Source: Bacteroidota bacterium (GTDB lineage Bacteria; Bacteroidota; Bacteroidia; Sphingobacteriales; Sphingobacteriaceae). Taken from it: a stretch of 64,000 nucleotides of DNA. Every line of letters begins with the position of its first letter. The stretch's first letter is position 1. The notes beneath the pieces are model-generated. The model had not been told where the DNA came from, did no database searches, and was given only the letters and a program-made list of their open reading frames with translations. This document shows, one piece after another, positions 9,533 through 17,828 of the stretch. Where the stretch lies: contig JAFDZM010000080.1 in the NCBI GenBank assembly GCA_018266915.1, forward strand, positions 124,001-188,000. The letters are read 5' to 3'. Made by a program: the position numbers and the translations under genes.

Positions 9533-11731
9533 CTATCCGTGTTTCACAAAACTATTTTCGGCCAGTGTTTTTAATAGCCTGCGGGCTTCTGATGGGGTAC
9601 GCAGATAGAATTTCGCGGCAGATACATTACTTCCTATTTTTATTGTGACAGCATTATCAGGCAGAGCTTTAAATATATCTTCGTCGGTATAATCATCACC
9701 TAAAGCCATGATGAAATCGTATTTATTACCATCTACCATAGTTAAAGCTGCTTTGCCTTTATTAATCTCCATATTCTTCACTTCCACAACTTTGTCACCA
9801 GGTAATAACTGCAGACCTTTATCATTGGTGATGTATTTCAGTGTATTCATCAACTCATTAGCTCTTAATTCGCCCAAACCTTTTTGCGCTTTACGGTAGT
9901 GCCAAACTAAGGAATATGATTTTTCTTCGATAAATGTACCCGGTGTTCGATCGACATAGGTTTCTAAAACAGGTAGAATATCATGTTTCCATTGGGCAGA
10001 AAGGCCGGGAAGCTTATGCCAGCCGGAATGCTGTTTTTTAAACCACGCGCCGTGTTCAGCTATCATGTCAATATCATTATTGGCAAACCACTCGCCTAAA
10101 ATATCGTGTTTGCGACCGCTAATGAGTACAACATGATTTGCAGGGTCTTCAGTCAATTGATTTATTATCGTATACAGATCTTCATCGGGTGCCGCCTGAT
10201 CAATAATTGGTTTAAATTCAACCAACGTACCATCATAATCCAAAAATATGATCCGTTTTTGTGTTTTAGCGTAACGACTAATGATAGATTGTTCAGTAGC
10301 AGAACCAATATAACGAGTGAGCATGGAGCGTTGCAGTTGCTTCACTTCATTCAGTTTATCCATAAATATTTTTACCCAATGCGATACATTGAATTTGGAA
10401 ACCATTTGACGCATCTGCACCATGCGCCTTCTCTGTTCCTCAAGAGGCATATTGATGGCCTGGATCAACGTTTGCGCTACTTCAACAGTGTTATTCGGAT
10501 TAACAATAAGCGCATCTATCAATTCCTTTGAAGCTCCTGCCATTTCGCTTAAAACAAGTACGCCATCATTATTTACGCGACTGGCTATATATTCCTTACT
10601 CACCAAATTCATCCCATCGCGCATAGGCGTTACGAGGCAGACATCCGCGGTAAAATACAATGCAGATAACATTTCTATCGGCAATGAGCGATAATAGTAA
10701 TGAATAGGAACCCAGTCTATTGTACGATAAACCGAATTAATAGTACCTACCCGTTTGTCGATTTGGTCACGAAGCTGAGCATATTGCGGAACAGTGTCAC
10801 GCGATGGTACAACCACCATATAAAGTGCAATCTTTTCGCGATACTCAGGATAATGCTCTAATACATATTCAAAAACCTGGAGGCGCTGTAAGATGCCTTT
10901 GCTGTAGTCGAGCCTATCAATAGTAACTATAAGCTTAATATGTTTAAAAGTATCATGAATTAGCCTAATATCTTTTTTTACTTCCGGGTCATGTGTTAAA
11001 TCTGCATATTTTTTATCATCAATACCCATCGGGAACGACTCAACAACAATGGACCGCTCACCATCAGTAATAATGTTTGCCGACGATGTTATTGGCAATA
11101 TCCGGGTAGAAGCATTGATGAAATGCCGTACATCATCGAAAGTGTGGAAACCTACGAGGTCGGCCCCTAAAACACCTTGCATCAATTCGGCGCGCCAGGG
11201 TATTAGCCTGAACATTTCATAAGAAGGGAACGGAATATGCAGGAAGAAGCCTATGGACATATCCGGGTTTTCTTTTCTTATAAGATACGGAAGCAGCATT
11301 AACTGGTAATCATGAATCCAAATTGTATCTCCTGGTTTTGCGATATTTAATACCGACTGTTTAAATTTCTCGTTTACCTGTTGATAAAAATCCCAGTTGG
11401 ATTCTTTATAATTGGCATAGGTAGAGGCATAATAGTGAAAAACAGGCCACAGCACCTCATTGGAAAAGCCTTCGTAATATTCTGAAATCTCCTCCTGTGA
11501 TAAAAAGACAGGTAGTAAACTTTGCTCTTTTAACTGTTTGGTGATCTTTTTTTGAACGGCTTCGTCAGTCACCTCAAGACCGGGCCACCCTATCCAGATA
11601 TTGTCACCTTGTTTATAGATAGATCCCAGGCCGGTTGCTAATCCCCCCTCGCTTGGTAACAACGAGTATTCGCCATTATTTTCCTGGATCTTTACTGGTA
11701 GCCGGTTTGAAACAATTATGGTTTTAGGCAT
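9533..11731 (-). CDS. otsA-otsB fusion: Bifunctional trehalose-6-phosphate synthase/phosphatase
   Basis: A 732-residue fusion. Residues 1 to about 470 are a GT20 synthase joining UDP-glucose (or another NDP-glucose) to glucose-6-phosphate; SNRLP, SEGGLATGL, WIHDYQLMLLP and TPMRDGMNLVSKEY are typical. From about residue 495 a HAD phosphatase follows, with the nucleophile motif FLDYDGTL (about 499-506) and the late motif ALGDDYTDEDIF. Together they make trehalose from central metabolites for osmotic and desiccation protection. The fusion occurs in Bacteroidota and eukaryotes. ATG start. A heptad repeat array lies directly after the stop. Confidence 0.96.
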   Translation of the reverse strand: MPKTIIVSNRLPVKIQENNGEYSLLPSEGGLATGLGSIYKQGDNIWIGWPGLEVTDEAVQKKITKQLKEQSLLPVFLSQEEISEYYEGFSNEVLWPVFHYYASTYANYKESNWDFYQQVNEKFKQSVLNIAKPGDTIWIHDYQLMLLPYLIRKENPDMSIGFFLHIPFPSYEMFRLIPWRAELMQGVLGADLVGFHTFDDVRHFINASTRILPITSSANIITDGERSIVVESFPMGIDDKKYADLTHDPEVKKDIRLIHDTFKHIKLIVTIDRLDYSKGILQRLQVFEYVLEHYPEYREKIALYMVVVPSRDTVPQYAQLRDQIDKRVGTINSVYRTIDWVPIHYYYRSLPIEMLSALYFTADVCLVTPMRDGMNLVSKEYIASRVNNDGVLVLSEMAGASKELIDALIVNPNNTVEVAQTLIQAINMPLEEQRRRMVQMRQMVSKFNVSHWVKIFMDKLNEVKQLQRSMLTRYIGSATEQSIISRYAKTQKRIIFLDYDGTLVEFKPIIDQAAPDEDLYTIINQLTEDPANHVVLISGRKHDILGEWFANNDIDMIAEHGAWFKKQHSGWHKLPGLSAQWKHDILPVLETYVDRTPGTFIEEKSYSLVWHYRKAQKGLGELRANELMNTLKYITNDKGLQLLPGDKVVEVKNMEINKGKAALTMVDGNKYDFIMALGDDYTDEDIFKALPDNAVTIKIGSNVSAAKFYLRTPSEARRLLKTLAENSFVKHG

Positions 11732-11803
11732 ATCAAGAGTTTTTTACCCTTAATAAATGCCTGAGAGGTATAAGTTGTTTTAATTATTCTGCGTAAAAGG
11801 CAT

Positions 11804-11840
11804 AAAAAAAGCCGCCCCATAACCCGGTGCGGCTTTTTCT
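11804..11840. terminator. Bidirectional terminator
   Basis: GCCGC and GCGGC stems flanked by runs of A on one side and T on the other, so it works in either direction. On the minus strand it ends the transcript of the secreted PepSY-like gene at 11858-12334. Confidence 0.85.
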
Positions 11841-11857
11841 TAGCAACAATTTTACAA

Positions 11858-12334
11858 TTATTTAACTTGTTTGTAAAATGCGATGTGTGCGTCAGAGGTA
11901 ATTTTTACCAATACTTCTTTGCTGTCGTTTTTCAGGTCAACAAAGTATGCAGTTTCATCAGCATCAGGGTTTAACTCAGTGTTGTTTTGGATAACGATCA
12001 CTTCATTAACATTGTAACCTTTGTAGTTTTCGTTGATTTCTTTCATAGCTTTAGCAGGGATCGCTTTAGCATCAACATCCTGGGTTAAAGCAACAAATTC
12101 GCCAGTCAGGTTGTAGAATGCAGTTTTCTTAACGTTATCGCTAATGAAATCAGCTTTTTGGAAAGAACCGTTAACAGTCCAAACTACATTAGTAGCATCA
12201 GCAAAATCAGCATTGAACTGGTTTAAAACTGTGTAAGAAACGTTCACATCAGTTTTAGCTTTTTTGGTGCCATCGGCAAATACGCTTGCGCTAAACAAAG
12301 TAGCGATTGCAGCGGTTATAAATAATTTTTTCAT
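11858..12334 (-). CDS. Secreted PepSY-like protein
   Basis: 158 residues with a clear signal peptide (MKKLFITAAIATLFSASVFA). The mature part, with VLNQFNADFADATNVVWTVNGSFQKADF followed by FYNLTGEFVALTQDV, follows the pattern of the beta-lactamase-inhibitor-like PepSY-like family of Bacteroidota: a helix, then a Trp-containing strand where a residue pair marks contact with cell envelope material. Function is unknown. Codon use is strongly biased towards common codons, which suggests high expression. It has its own promoter box (12358-12365) and terminator. Confidence 0.8.
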   Translation of the reverse strand: MKKLFITAAIATLFSASVFADGTKKAKTDVNVSYTVLNQFNADFADATNVVWTVNGSFQKADFISDNVKKTAFYNLTGEFVALTQDVDAKAIPAKAMKEINENYKGYNVNEVIVIQNNTELNPDADETAYFVDLKNDSKEVLVKITSDAHIAFYKQVK

Positions 12335-12357
12335 TGTCTTAAATTTTAAATCCGCAA

Positions 12358-12365
12358 CAAAAATA
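12358..12365 (-). promoter_or_regulatory. -7 box of the PepSY-like gene
   Basis: TATTTTTG on the minus strand matches TAnnTTTG, 24 bases upstream of the ATG. Predicted 5' leader of about 18 bases. No convincing -33 TTTG. Confidence 0.5.
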
Positions 12366-12458
12366 CATCATGATTGCTAAATTTTAAAATTTATGGCAAC
12401 TTTTGTAATTATTTTATAAAGTTAGGGTGCTTTTTTAGTTTTTCGTAAAATTCAACCA

Positions 12459-12522
12459 AATACTTAGTGTGTTTTTTACATTATGACAATGATTTTTGAT
12501 AATACTTAGTGTATTTTATACA
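12459..12522. repeat. Pair of 22-base direct repeats, 42 bases apart
   Basis: Two near-identical segments at 12459-12480 and 12501-12522 share AATACTTAGTGT followed by a T-rich stretch and TACA. The 42-base spacing equals four helical turns, which would place two protein sites on one face of DNA. They lie about 125-190 bases upstream of the PepSY-like gene start. Confidence 0.65.
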
Positions 12523-12675
12523 ATAAGTAAATTTCTTAACAATTTCCTTGCAATTTGATGACAAATGAGGTATTTAGTTTACAAATAATTTATAAAAGCA
12601 CTTATCTATTATTAAAAATTTCCAAATAAATGCCTTCATATCCCTCAAAATATGATATAAATAATAAAATTTCAC

Positions 12676-12748
12676 AATTTGAGAATGTGTTAATTTGAAA
12701 ATTTGAAGATGATCTCTAATTTTCAAATCGTCTGATCTTCAAATTAAG
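12676..12748. repeat. Inverted octad array, word xxAATTTG
   Basis: The left side (12676-12714) reads as 8-base words such as TTAATTTG and AAAATTTG. The right side (12720-12748), read on the other strand, gives words of the same kind (TTAATTTG, ACGATTTG). The array stops three bases before the stop codon of the SDR gene. Confidence 0.7.
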
Positions 12749-12751
12749 AGC

Positions 12752-13558
12752 TTACCCGTTATCGGCAAAGCCGGGATACAGAGTCATTCCGCCATCCATA
12801 AATATGGTAGTTCCGGTAATATAGTCAGCTTCGTCGGATGCCAGCCATGCTGCCAGCTTACCAATATCTTCGGTTACTCCGGGACGATTATAAGGGATTA
12901 ACGTGAGCAGTTTCTGCAGGGCTTCGGGTGTGCTCCATGCAGCCTGGTTTATATGCGTCTCAATAGCACCCGGCCCTATACTAACTACTCTTATTTTTTG
13001 TGGGGCCAGTTCCTGGGCCATACTCTTCATCAGCATCATAACGCCGCCTTTGCTGGCAGCATAATTCACATGGCCTCCCCAGGGGATCACTTCGTGCACG
13101 CTGCTCATACAAATGATCTTACCGGCGGCTTTGCTCCTGCCCTCAACCACTCCCCTGCGGATAAACTCCTTTGCTGCTTCACGCGCACAAAGAAACTGCC
13201 CTGTCAGGTTGATGCTGATCACCGTATTCCATTGCTCCAGCGTCATATCTACAAATTTTGAATCGCGCTGCAATCCGGCGTTATTTACAAGGATATCGAT
13301 GGTGCCATATTGCTGAAACATTTCAGCAAACATGGCTTTTACTTCATCTTCCTTACTTACATCGGCATGGATGGCATATGCTTCGCCACCGGCGGTTTTT
13401 ATTTCATCAACAGTTAGTTGGGCCACCTCATGCGCATCTACGTGATTGATAACCACTTTTGCACCTGCTTTCGCCAGTTCTAGTGCAACACCTTTACCTA
13501 TGCCGCTGTCGCCGCCGGTGACGAGCGCTATTTGCCCTTGTAATGAGTATGAATTCAT
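12752..13558 (-). CDS. Short-chain dehydrogenase/reductase (glucose 1-dehydrogenase-like)
   Basis: A 268-residue classical SDR. The NAD(P) site is TGGDSGIGKGVA (14-25), followed by NNAG, the catalytic serine in MSSVHE and the YxxxK pair in YAASKGG. The C-terminal GTTIFMDGGMTLYPGF is typical of glucose 1-dehydrogenase-like members, whose real substrates include sugars, polyols and acyl compounds. Cytoplasmic; no partner gene. ATG start at 13558. A 9-bp-arm palindrome lies 12 bases upstream. Confidence 0.9.
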   Translation of the reverse strand: MNSYSLQGQIALVTGGDSGIGKGVALELAKAGAKVVINHVDAHEVAQLTVDEIKTAGGEAYAIHADVSKEDEVKAMFAEMFQQYGTIDILVNNAGLQRDSKFVDMTLEQWNTVISINLTGQFLCAREAAKEFIRRGVVEGRSKAAGKIICMSSVHEVIPWGGHVNYAASKGGVMMLMKSMAQELAPQKIRVVSIGPGAIETHINQAAWSTPEALQKLLTLIPYNRPGVTEDIGKLAAWLASDEADYITGTTIFMDGGMTLYPGFADNG

Positions 13559-13569
13559 AGTGTATCTGC

Positions 13570-13589
13570 TTTGCTATAAATATAGCAAA
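13570..13589. promoter_or_regulatory. Palindrome upstream of the SDR gene
   Basis: TTTGCTATA and TATAGCAAA are perfect 9-bp arms around a 2-base centre, 12 bases upstream of the SDR start codon. The symmetry suits a dimeric repressor operator or a leader hairpin. No regulator gene is adjacent. Confidence 0.45.
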
Positions 13590-13681
13590 CGCAAGTTGCA
13601 GATTTGGTTTTAAGGAAATATAAAGACACGATTAAGGGATTTGTGGGATTATTTGGATTGTGATCACTGATTGATTTACAG

Positions 13682-13705
13682 AAAAGGGCCGGATTTAATC
13701 GGCCC
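13682..13705 (-). terminator. Terminator after second PepSY-like gene
   Basis: GGGCCG and CGGCCC stem with an 8-base loop and a TTTTC tail on the minus strand, 26 bases after the stop at 13731. Confidence 0.75.
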
Positions 13706-13730
13706 GTGTAATTATTGATCATTTAAAAAA

Positions 13731-14222
13731 TTACTGATTGTTAACCGACTTGATTATCCTGCCGCTATGATTAAAATATACAGTCTCCATATCAACCGAC
13801 CCCGCATTTTCATAAGCAGACATGTTCCCGTTATCGTTATCAATGGTTAGCAGAAGCATATCCATGTTAGGCATCTGTAAACTTTTAACCTGGTCGAGGT
13901 GATAGCTGGCATACCTGCTATTTCTCAGCTCATCGCGCATTTGAGGGGTCAGGTGTTTAAAAAGATGCCTGTAAATGGTCATCGAGCTTATCCAGTTACC
14001 TTCGTGATCGTAGGTTGCTTCGCAATCCCTTTTGTCCATGACGAATGAAGCTACATATTGCCCGTATTCCAGTTTCCAGTTTTTCAATTTTACGCCAGGG
14101 AATTTTTGAGAAAAAGCAGTTCTTACATTTTGTGGCACAGTAACATTTTGTGCTAAAGCTATGGTTGACATTACTCCCATCATCAGCATAAGGGCGACGA
14201 TATTTATTTTTAAAGTTTTCAT
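13731..14222 (-). CDS. Secreted PepSY-like (beta-lactamase-inhibitor-like) protein
   Basis: 163 residues with signal peptide (cleavage likely after ALAQ, about residue 25). The core VPQNVRTAFSQKFPGVKLKNWKLEYGQYVASFVMDKRDCEATYDHEGNWISS is the standard pattern of this family: helix, Trp-containing strand, Gly-Asn-Trp hairpin. It resembles the protein at 11858-12334 in design but not closely in sequence. Function unknown; these proteins often sit in the periplasm near two-component systems, none of which is visible here. Confidence 0.82.
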   Translation of the reverse strand: MKTLKINIVALMLMMGVMSTIALAQNVTVPQNVRTAFSQKFPGVKLKNWKLEYGQYVASFVMDKRDCEATYDHEGNWISSMTIYRHLFKHLTPQMRDELRNSRYASYHLDQVKSLQMPNMDMLLLTIDNDNGNMSAYENAGSVDMETVYFNHSGRIIKSVNNQ

Positions 14223-14306
14223 GATTTCAATTTTTAGATAAATAATATAATAGCATACCAGGAGATAGAATATTTTCTACTCCATTGTTATCATAAAAAC
14301 TCAAAA

Positions 14307-14669
14307 TCAAATGCGTAAAATCCGGTTGGATAAGTAAGAAAAATGATGATTTGACCTAAACTGATAAGCGAAATAGTTGTCAGATTGCATGAAAGACACC
14401 TGGTCAAACTTAACAAAGTTTGAAACAGAGGCTGCGAAAAGCTGCTTACCGGATTGATCAGACTTTTTGCTTTCATTAATCAGGCACCGGTCTGTGCGGA
14501 TAAGATTAAATAGATACTCCGTATTCTTCTTTAAAGCCAGGTTACGGTCATTACCATCCTGGTGAAAATTCGGAGCGTAAAACAGGTGGGTGACGACGAT
14601 AAAAAGGTATACCGCAACCAGTGAAATTGTGCGGAAATCAAAGTGCCGGTGTTGAACTTCCCGTTTCAT
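14307..14669 (-). CDS. Small membrane protein of unknown function
   Basis: 120 residues with one hydrophobic segment at about 14-31 (TISLVAVYLFIVVTHLFY) after a basic N-terminus (MKREVQHRHFDFR), then a polar C-terminal region. No recognised domain. ATG start and a stable frame with no competing ORF support it as real, but there is no independent evidence such as a paralogue. It could be a species-specific gene. Confidence 0.5.
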   Translation of the reverse strand: MKREVQHRHFDFRTISLVAVYLFIVVTHLFYAPNFHQDGNDRNLALKKNTEYLFNLIRTDRCLINESKKSDQSGKQLFAASVSNFVKFDQVSFMQSDNYFAYQFRSNHHFSYLSNRILRI

Positions 14670-14976
14670 CGATTATCCTATACAATATAACAAATTTTTG
14701 TGAGAAAGTTTAATAAAATGCGGGATTTTGATTAGAAACTGATACAAAAGTCAGTATAGTTAAAATTATATTTACATCATTAGCTTTATCGCAAATCTTA
14801 CCGTAATGATATTCTTTTGCTGTTGCCTGGCTATTTGTGCAATAACAGTTAAACAATGCGGGATTTACTGGCGTGATAGCTTTTATTCGCTGGAAATCCT
14901 GCGAAACCAACATTGAGCCTGCGTTCACGGTGTTCACGAGCGTTCACCGCGCGGTGAACGAACACTAATAACCAAT
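14670..14976. other. 307-base intergenic region
   Basis: No convincing gene. A 75-codon minus-strand frame at 14710-14937 starts from GTG inside the GTTCAC repeat and has no recognisable protein character. The only clear structure is the palindromic array at 14923-14965 next to mqnA. Confidence 0.6.
14923..14965. repeat. GTTCAC word array with perfect palindrome
   Basis: GTTCAC occurs at 14923, 14932 and 14942 and its complement at 14954. The middle forms a perfect 20-base palindrome (CGTTCACCGCGCGGTGAACG, 14941-14960). It lies 12 bases after the mqnA stop codon and may act as a 3' hairpin. Confidence 0.75.
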
Positions 14977-15720
14977 TTACAATGCTTTTATATAATCCAG
15001 GAACAGGTAGAGCGCTTTCTTTTTATCCTCAGTCAGCGTAAAATCCAGTTTGTGCATCAGGTAATCTTTAAGGTCGAAGTCATCGCGTTTGGGTAGTTCT
15101 TTTAATAATTCGGGGCGATGATCGAGGCCATATTTCAGCGAGATATTAAACTGATCCACAAATTCCTGCGTGATGGGTTTATTGGATATCCAGGCGGCAA
15201 ACATAAATGGCAGATCGGTCATTTTTTGCCATTCTTCAGCCAGGTCATATACGTATTTAAATTGCTGCTTTTTTCCAAAGGTGCGGTCGCCGATTTGTAC
15301 AAAAGCTGTATATGGATCAGCAGATTGCGCATAATCAGGTGCATTTACTATCTGCTCCGGTTCTACCTTCCAGAAGTTTTTCATTAGCACCTTAGCGAGG
15401 TTGTTTGAGCTGCGTGACTGCGGATCGAGCTGAATAGTTTTCACCTCATGAATATCGCAGTTGCTGAAAATAAATACCGAATTAACAGCGCCATTAGCAC
15501 CAATGCAATAATCGGATACGATATGCCATTCAGGTAGATTTAGAGTCGCGGCAACAGGTATGAGGCCGATATCTACTTTATCATCAATCAGTTTTTGGGC
15601 GCAGTCAGATGGGATATCGAGGCTCAGGTCGATCTGATCGATTATTGAAGTATGTTGTATTCCGTATATAAATGGTTTTGTATTAGTATAGCTAACAGCA
15701 GATATTCTGATCTTTTTCAC
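14977..15720 (-). CDS. mqnA: Chorismate dehydratase
   Basis: First enzyme of the futalosine route to menaquinone: dehydrates chorismate to 3-enolpyruvylbenzoate. 247 residues with the periplasmic-binding-protein-like fold of the family: RISAVSYTNTKPFIYGI at the N-terminus, VDIGLIPVAATL, LDPQSRSSNNLAKVL and IGDRTF. The start codon is GTG (15718-15720), as the frame offers no ATG that keeps the conserved N-terminus. mqnE lies two genes upstream on the same strand, supporting the assignment. Confidence 0.93.
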   Translation of the reverse strand: MKKIRISAVSYTNTKPFIYGIQHTSIIDQIDLSLDIPSDCAQKLIDDKVDIGLIPVAATLNLPEWHIVSDYCIGANGAVNSVFIFSNCDIHEVKTIQLDPQSRSSNNLAKVLMKNFWKVEPEQIVNAPDYAQSADPYTAFVQIGDRTFGKKQQFKYVYDLAEEWQKMTDLPFMFAAWISNKPITQEFVDQFNISLKYGLDHRPELLKELPKRDDFDLKDYLMHKLDFTLTEDKKKALYLFLDYIKAL

Positions 15721-15762
15721 AGGATTAAATCAATTCAGGGTATTTACTAAATTATTATTTTT

Positions 15763-15800
15763 CTAATTCCGAAATCGTAATTCCGCATTCCGAAATCATT
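15763..15800. repeat. Direct heptad array, word ATTCCGA
   Basis: Heptads ATTCCGA, AATCGTA, ATTCCGC and ATTCCGA run in register from about 15764 and reach into the stop codon of the histidine phosphatase gene. Only one arm is present, so it looks like half of the inverted arrays seen elsewhere. Confidence 0.65.
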
Positions 15801-16413
15801 TCAAATGTTGAGCGTTGTTAAAATCGACGATCTCGTATTTGGAACCGTCCCAGGTTATTTTATACAGTACCAGGTTTTGATGCGGGAAATTTTCCATTTC
15901 GGTAAGGGGCAAATTCTGCAAAACACAGAGTAGCAAACGTAACGCCCGGCCATGCATGCAAATCAGCACAGTCTTTTCCTCGGGGTGACTCATGATCACT
16001 TTCATGGCCTCTAACTGTCTTGCCTTCACCTCATTTGGACTTTCGCCACCTTTGAATTTGCTATCGAGTTTGCCATCAAGCCATTCACGCATTAGTTTCA
16101 TAAAGGCGGCCTTATTCTCTGGAGTACTCGGTTGACCTTCCAGAACACCCCAAGCCAACTCATCTAAACCTGATAGCTTTTCAAAAGGAATACCGTCATC
16201 AATAAATGGCTGGATGCTTTGTTGTGTGCGTTTTAATTCAGAAATGTAAATCTTATCAAAAGGTACATTCTTATAGGCCTCATGAAACAACTGAGCCTGG
16301 TGGCGGCCTTCGTCGTTTAGATCTGTGTTGCGTCCGCGTCCTTGCACAATACCTTGTTTGTTCAGGTCTGTCTGTCCGTGGCGAACGATATATAAAGTTT
16401 TTAGTATGCTCAT
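15796..16413 (-). CDS. Histidine phosphatase family protein (phosphoglycerate mutase-like)
   Basis: About 205 residues. The catalytic RHG motif is in LYIVRHGQTDLNKQG, with a second histidine in CMHGRALRLLL and the acid in SGLDELAWGVLEGQ. The family dephosphorylates sugars, nucleotides or proteins; the substrate here is unknown. The longest frame begins at 16428, but its first five codons are made of the neighbouring repeat words, so the ATG at 16411-16413 (MSILKTLYIVRHG) is preferred. It sits between mqnA and mqnE. Confidence 0.88.
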   Translation of the reverse strand: MSILKTLYIVRHGQTDLNKQGIVQGRGRNTDLNDEGRHQAQLFHEAYKNVPFDKIYISELKRTQQSIQPFIDDGIPFEKLSGLDELAWGVLEGQPSTPENKAAFMKLMREWLDGKLDSKFKGGESPNEVKARQLEAMKVIMSHPEEKTVLICMHGRALRLLLCVLQNLPLTEMENFPHQNLVLYKITWDGSKYEIVDFNNAQHLK

Positions 16414-16551
16414 TGGTTCATTTGTCATTAGTTCATTGGCCTTTCATGTTGATGACCCATCAAACCAATAATTACTTTAATTTCTATTTTATCATTATAC
16501 CAATCTAACATACAAATGAACTAATGAACCAGTGAACTAATAAACTAATTA
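16411..16551. repeat. Inverted octad array, word AATGAACY
   Basis: The left arm (16411-16441, read on the minus strand) and right arm (16514-16551, plus strand) are both made of 8-base words AATGAACT or AATGAACC, with a spacer of about 70 bases. The left arm runs into the start of the histidine phosphatase gene; the right arm contains the TAG stop of mqnE. Confidence 0.85.
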
Positions 16552-17738
16552 ATAACCGGCAGCTTATAAAATTGTGGTTTTACTTCGTCTGGAAACTCAA
16601 AATCGGTATAGTCGGTCACTATGTTATATAATGTATCGCGCTCAATTGGTTTCCGGCCAACCTGCTTAATGAGATCAACTAATTGTTTTGTGCTCATACC
16701 CGGATGCTGTTCCTCGGCACCAGCCATTGAATATATTTTGGTGGTATCGTCCAGTGTACCATCAATATCATCTACCCCAAAGTTCAATGATAATTGCGCC
16801 GTATTACGACTGATCATCGCCCAGTAAGCTTTGATATGATCAAAGTTATCCAGGTAAATGCGTGCTATGGCATAATTACGCAAATCTTCAATTACAGTTG
16901 ATTCCGGAACGTGCGACATCTGGTTATCCTGGTTACGGAATTTCAATGGGATAAAGGTTTGGAAACCACCTGTACGATCCTGTAATTGGCGCAGGCGATC
17001 CATATGATCAACCCGGTGCCGAAATTTTTCGATGTGGCCATACAGCATAGTGGCATTTGAGCGCATGCCTAATTTATGCCATTCTTCATGTATCTCAAGC
17101 CACTGGTCGGCTGTACATTTGTCTTTACAAATTTGATCACGGATTTCCTCATGGAAAATCTCAGCGCCACCGCCGGGAATAGATTCCAGGCCAGCGTCCT
17201 TCATCATTTTCATACCGGTCGCGTAATCTATTTTGGCTTTTTTGAAAATGTAATGATACTCAACAGGCGTCAATGCCTTTACGTGCAGATTGGGGCGATG
17301 CGCTTTTATCTTGCTGAACAATTCGGTATAAAAAGGCACATCGTATTGCGGTAAAACCCCTCCTACTATATGTACCTCGGTCACCGGCTCATCGTCATAT
17401 TTTTTTACCATGTTCAGCATATCTTCCATGGTATACTCCCAGCCTTCTGAGCGTTGTTTAATCAGCCTCGAATAGGAACAGAACTTACAATCGTAAACAC
17501 AAAGATTAGTTGGCTCAATATGAAAGTTGCGGTTGAAATAAGTATTATCGCCGTGTTTTTTCTCGCGGATATAATTCGCTAAAACTCCTAAATACCCCAA
17601 CTCCCCTTTTTCGTACAGCAAAACGCCCTCATCAAACGTGATGCGCTCTCCATCCAATACCTTTTGCGCAATGTGCTTTAAATCAGCAGAAAGATCAGGA
17701 TCCTGCAATAATAAGCGTAAATTATTTCCGGCTTCCAT
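16545..17738 (-). CDS. mqnE: Aminofutalosine synthase (radical SAM)
   Basis: Second step of the futalosine menaquinone pathway: joins 3-enolpyruvylbenzoate and the SAM-derived adenosyl radical to give aminofutalosine. 397 residues with the radical SAM cluster motif CVYDCKFCSY (CxxxCxxC), VTEVHIVGGVLPQYD and ESIPGGGAEIF. EVHIVGG favours MqnE over the later cyclase MqnC, which usually has a Gln-containing version there. ATG start at 17738, with a -7 box 17 bases upstream. Confidence 0.9.
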   Translation of the reverse strand: MEAGNNLRLLLQDPDLSADLKHIAQKVLDGERITFDEGVLLYEKGELGYLGVLANYIREKKHGDNTYFNRNFHIEPTNLCVYDCKFCSYSRLIKQRSEGWEYTMEDMLNMVKKYDDEPVTEVHIVGGVLPQYDVPFYTELFSKIKAHRPNLHVKALTPVEYHYIFKKAKIDYATGMKMMKDAGLESIPGGGAEIFHEEIRDQICKDKCTADQWLEIHEEWHKLGMRSNATMLYGHIEKFRHRVDHMDRLRQLQDRTGGFQTFIPLKFRNQDNQMSHVPESTVIEDLRNYAIARIYLDNFDHIKAYWAMISRNTAQLSLNFGVDDIDGTLDDTTKIYSMAGAEEQHPGMSTKQLVDLIKQVGRKPIERDTLYNIVTDYTDFEFPDEVKPQFYKLPVIN

Positions 17739-17754
17739 TGAAAAAACTTTGCTG

Positions 17755-17762
17755 CAAAAATA
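17755..17762 (-). promoter_or_regulatory. -7 box of mqnE
   Basis: TATTTTTG on the minus strand, followed by CAGC. Predicted start near 17749 gives an 11-base leader. The same extended box TATTTTTGCAG also precedes the amidase gene at 29391. Confidence 0.5.
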
Positions 17763-17815
17763 GGAAATGTTAATGTAAAGCGTGTGTAAACATTAATATA
17801 CTGGTCACAAAAGTT

Positions 17816-17823
17816 TAAGTTTG
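17816..17823 (+). promoter_or_regulatory. -7 box of the trans-sulfuration enzyme gene
   Basis: TAAGTTTG ends five bases before the ATG at 17829. With the usual distance from this box to the start of transcription, the mRNA would begin at or next to the start codon. Confidence 0.45.
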
Positions 17824-17828
17824 CCCTT

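Larger units (their letters stand above)
12335..12751. other. 417-base intergenic region
   Basis: AT-rich gap between the PepSY-like gene and the SDR gene, with no credible ORF. It holds a -7 box (12358-12365), a pair of direct repeats 42 bases apart (12459-12522) and an octad word array (12676-12748). Both flanking genes are on the minus strand, so it serves as promoter region for one and 3' region for the other. Confidence 0.8.

Noticed and set aside
14710..14937. 75-codon minus-strand ORF after mqnA
   Set aside because: Starts from GTG inside the GTTCAC repeat, no domain, no signal peptide; likely chance.
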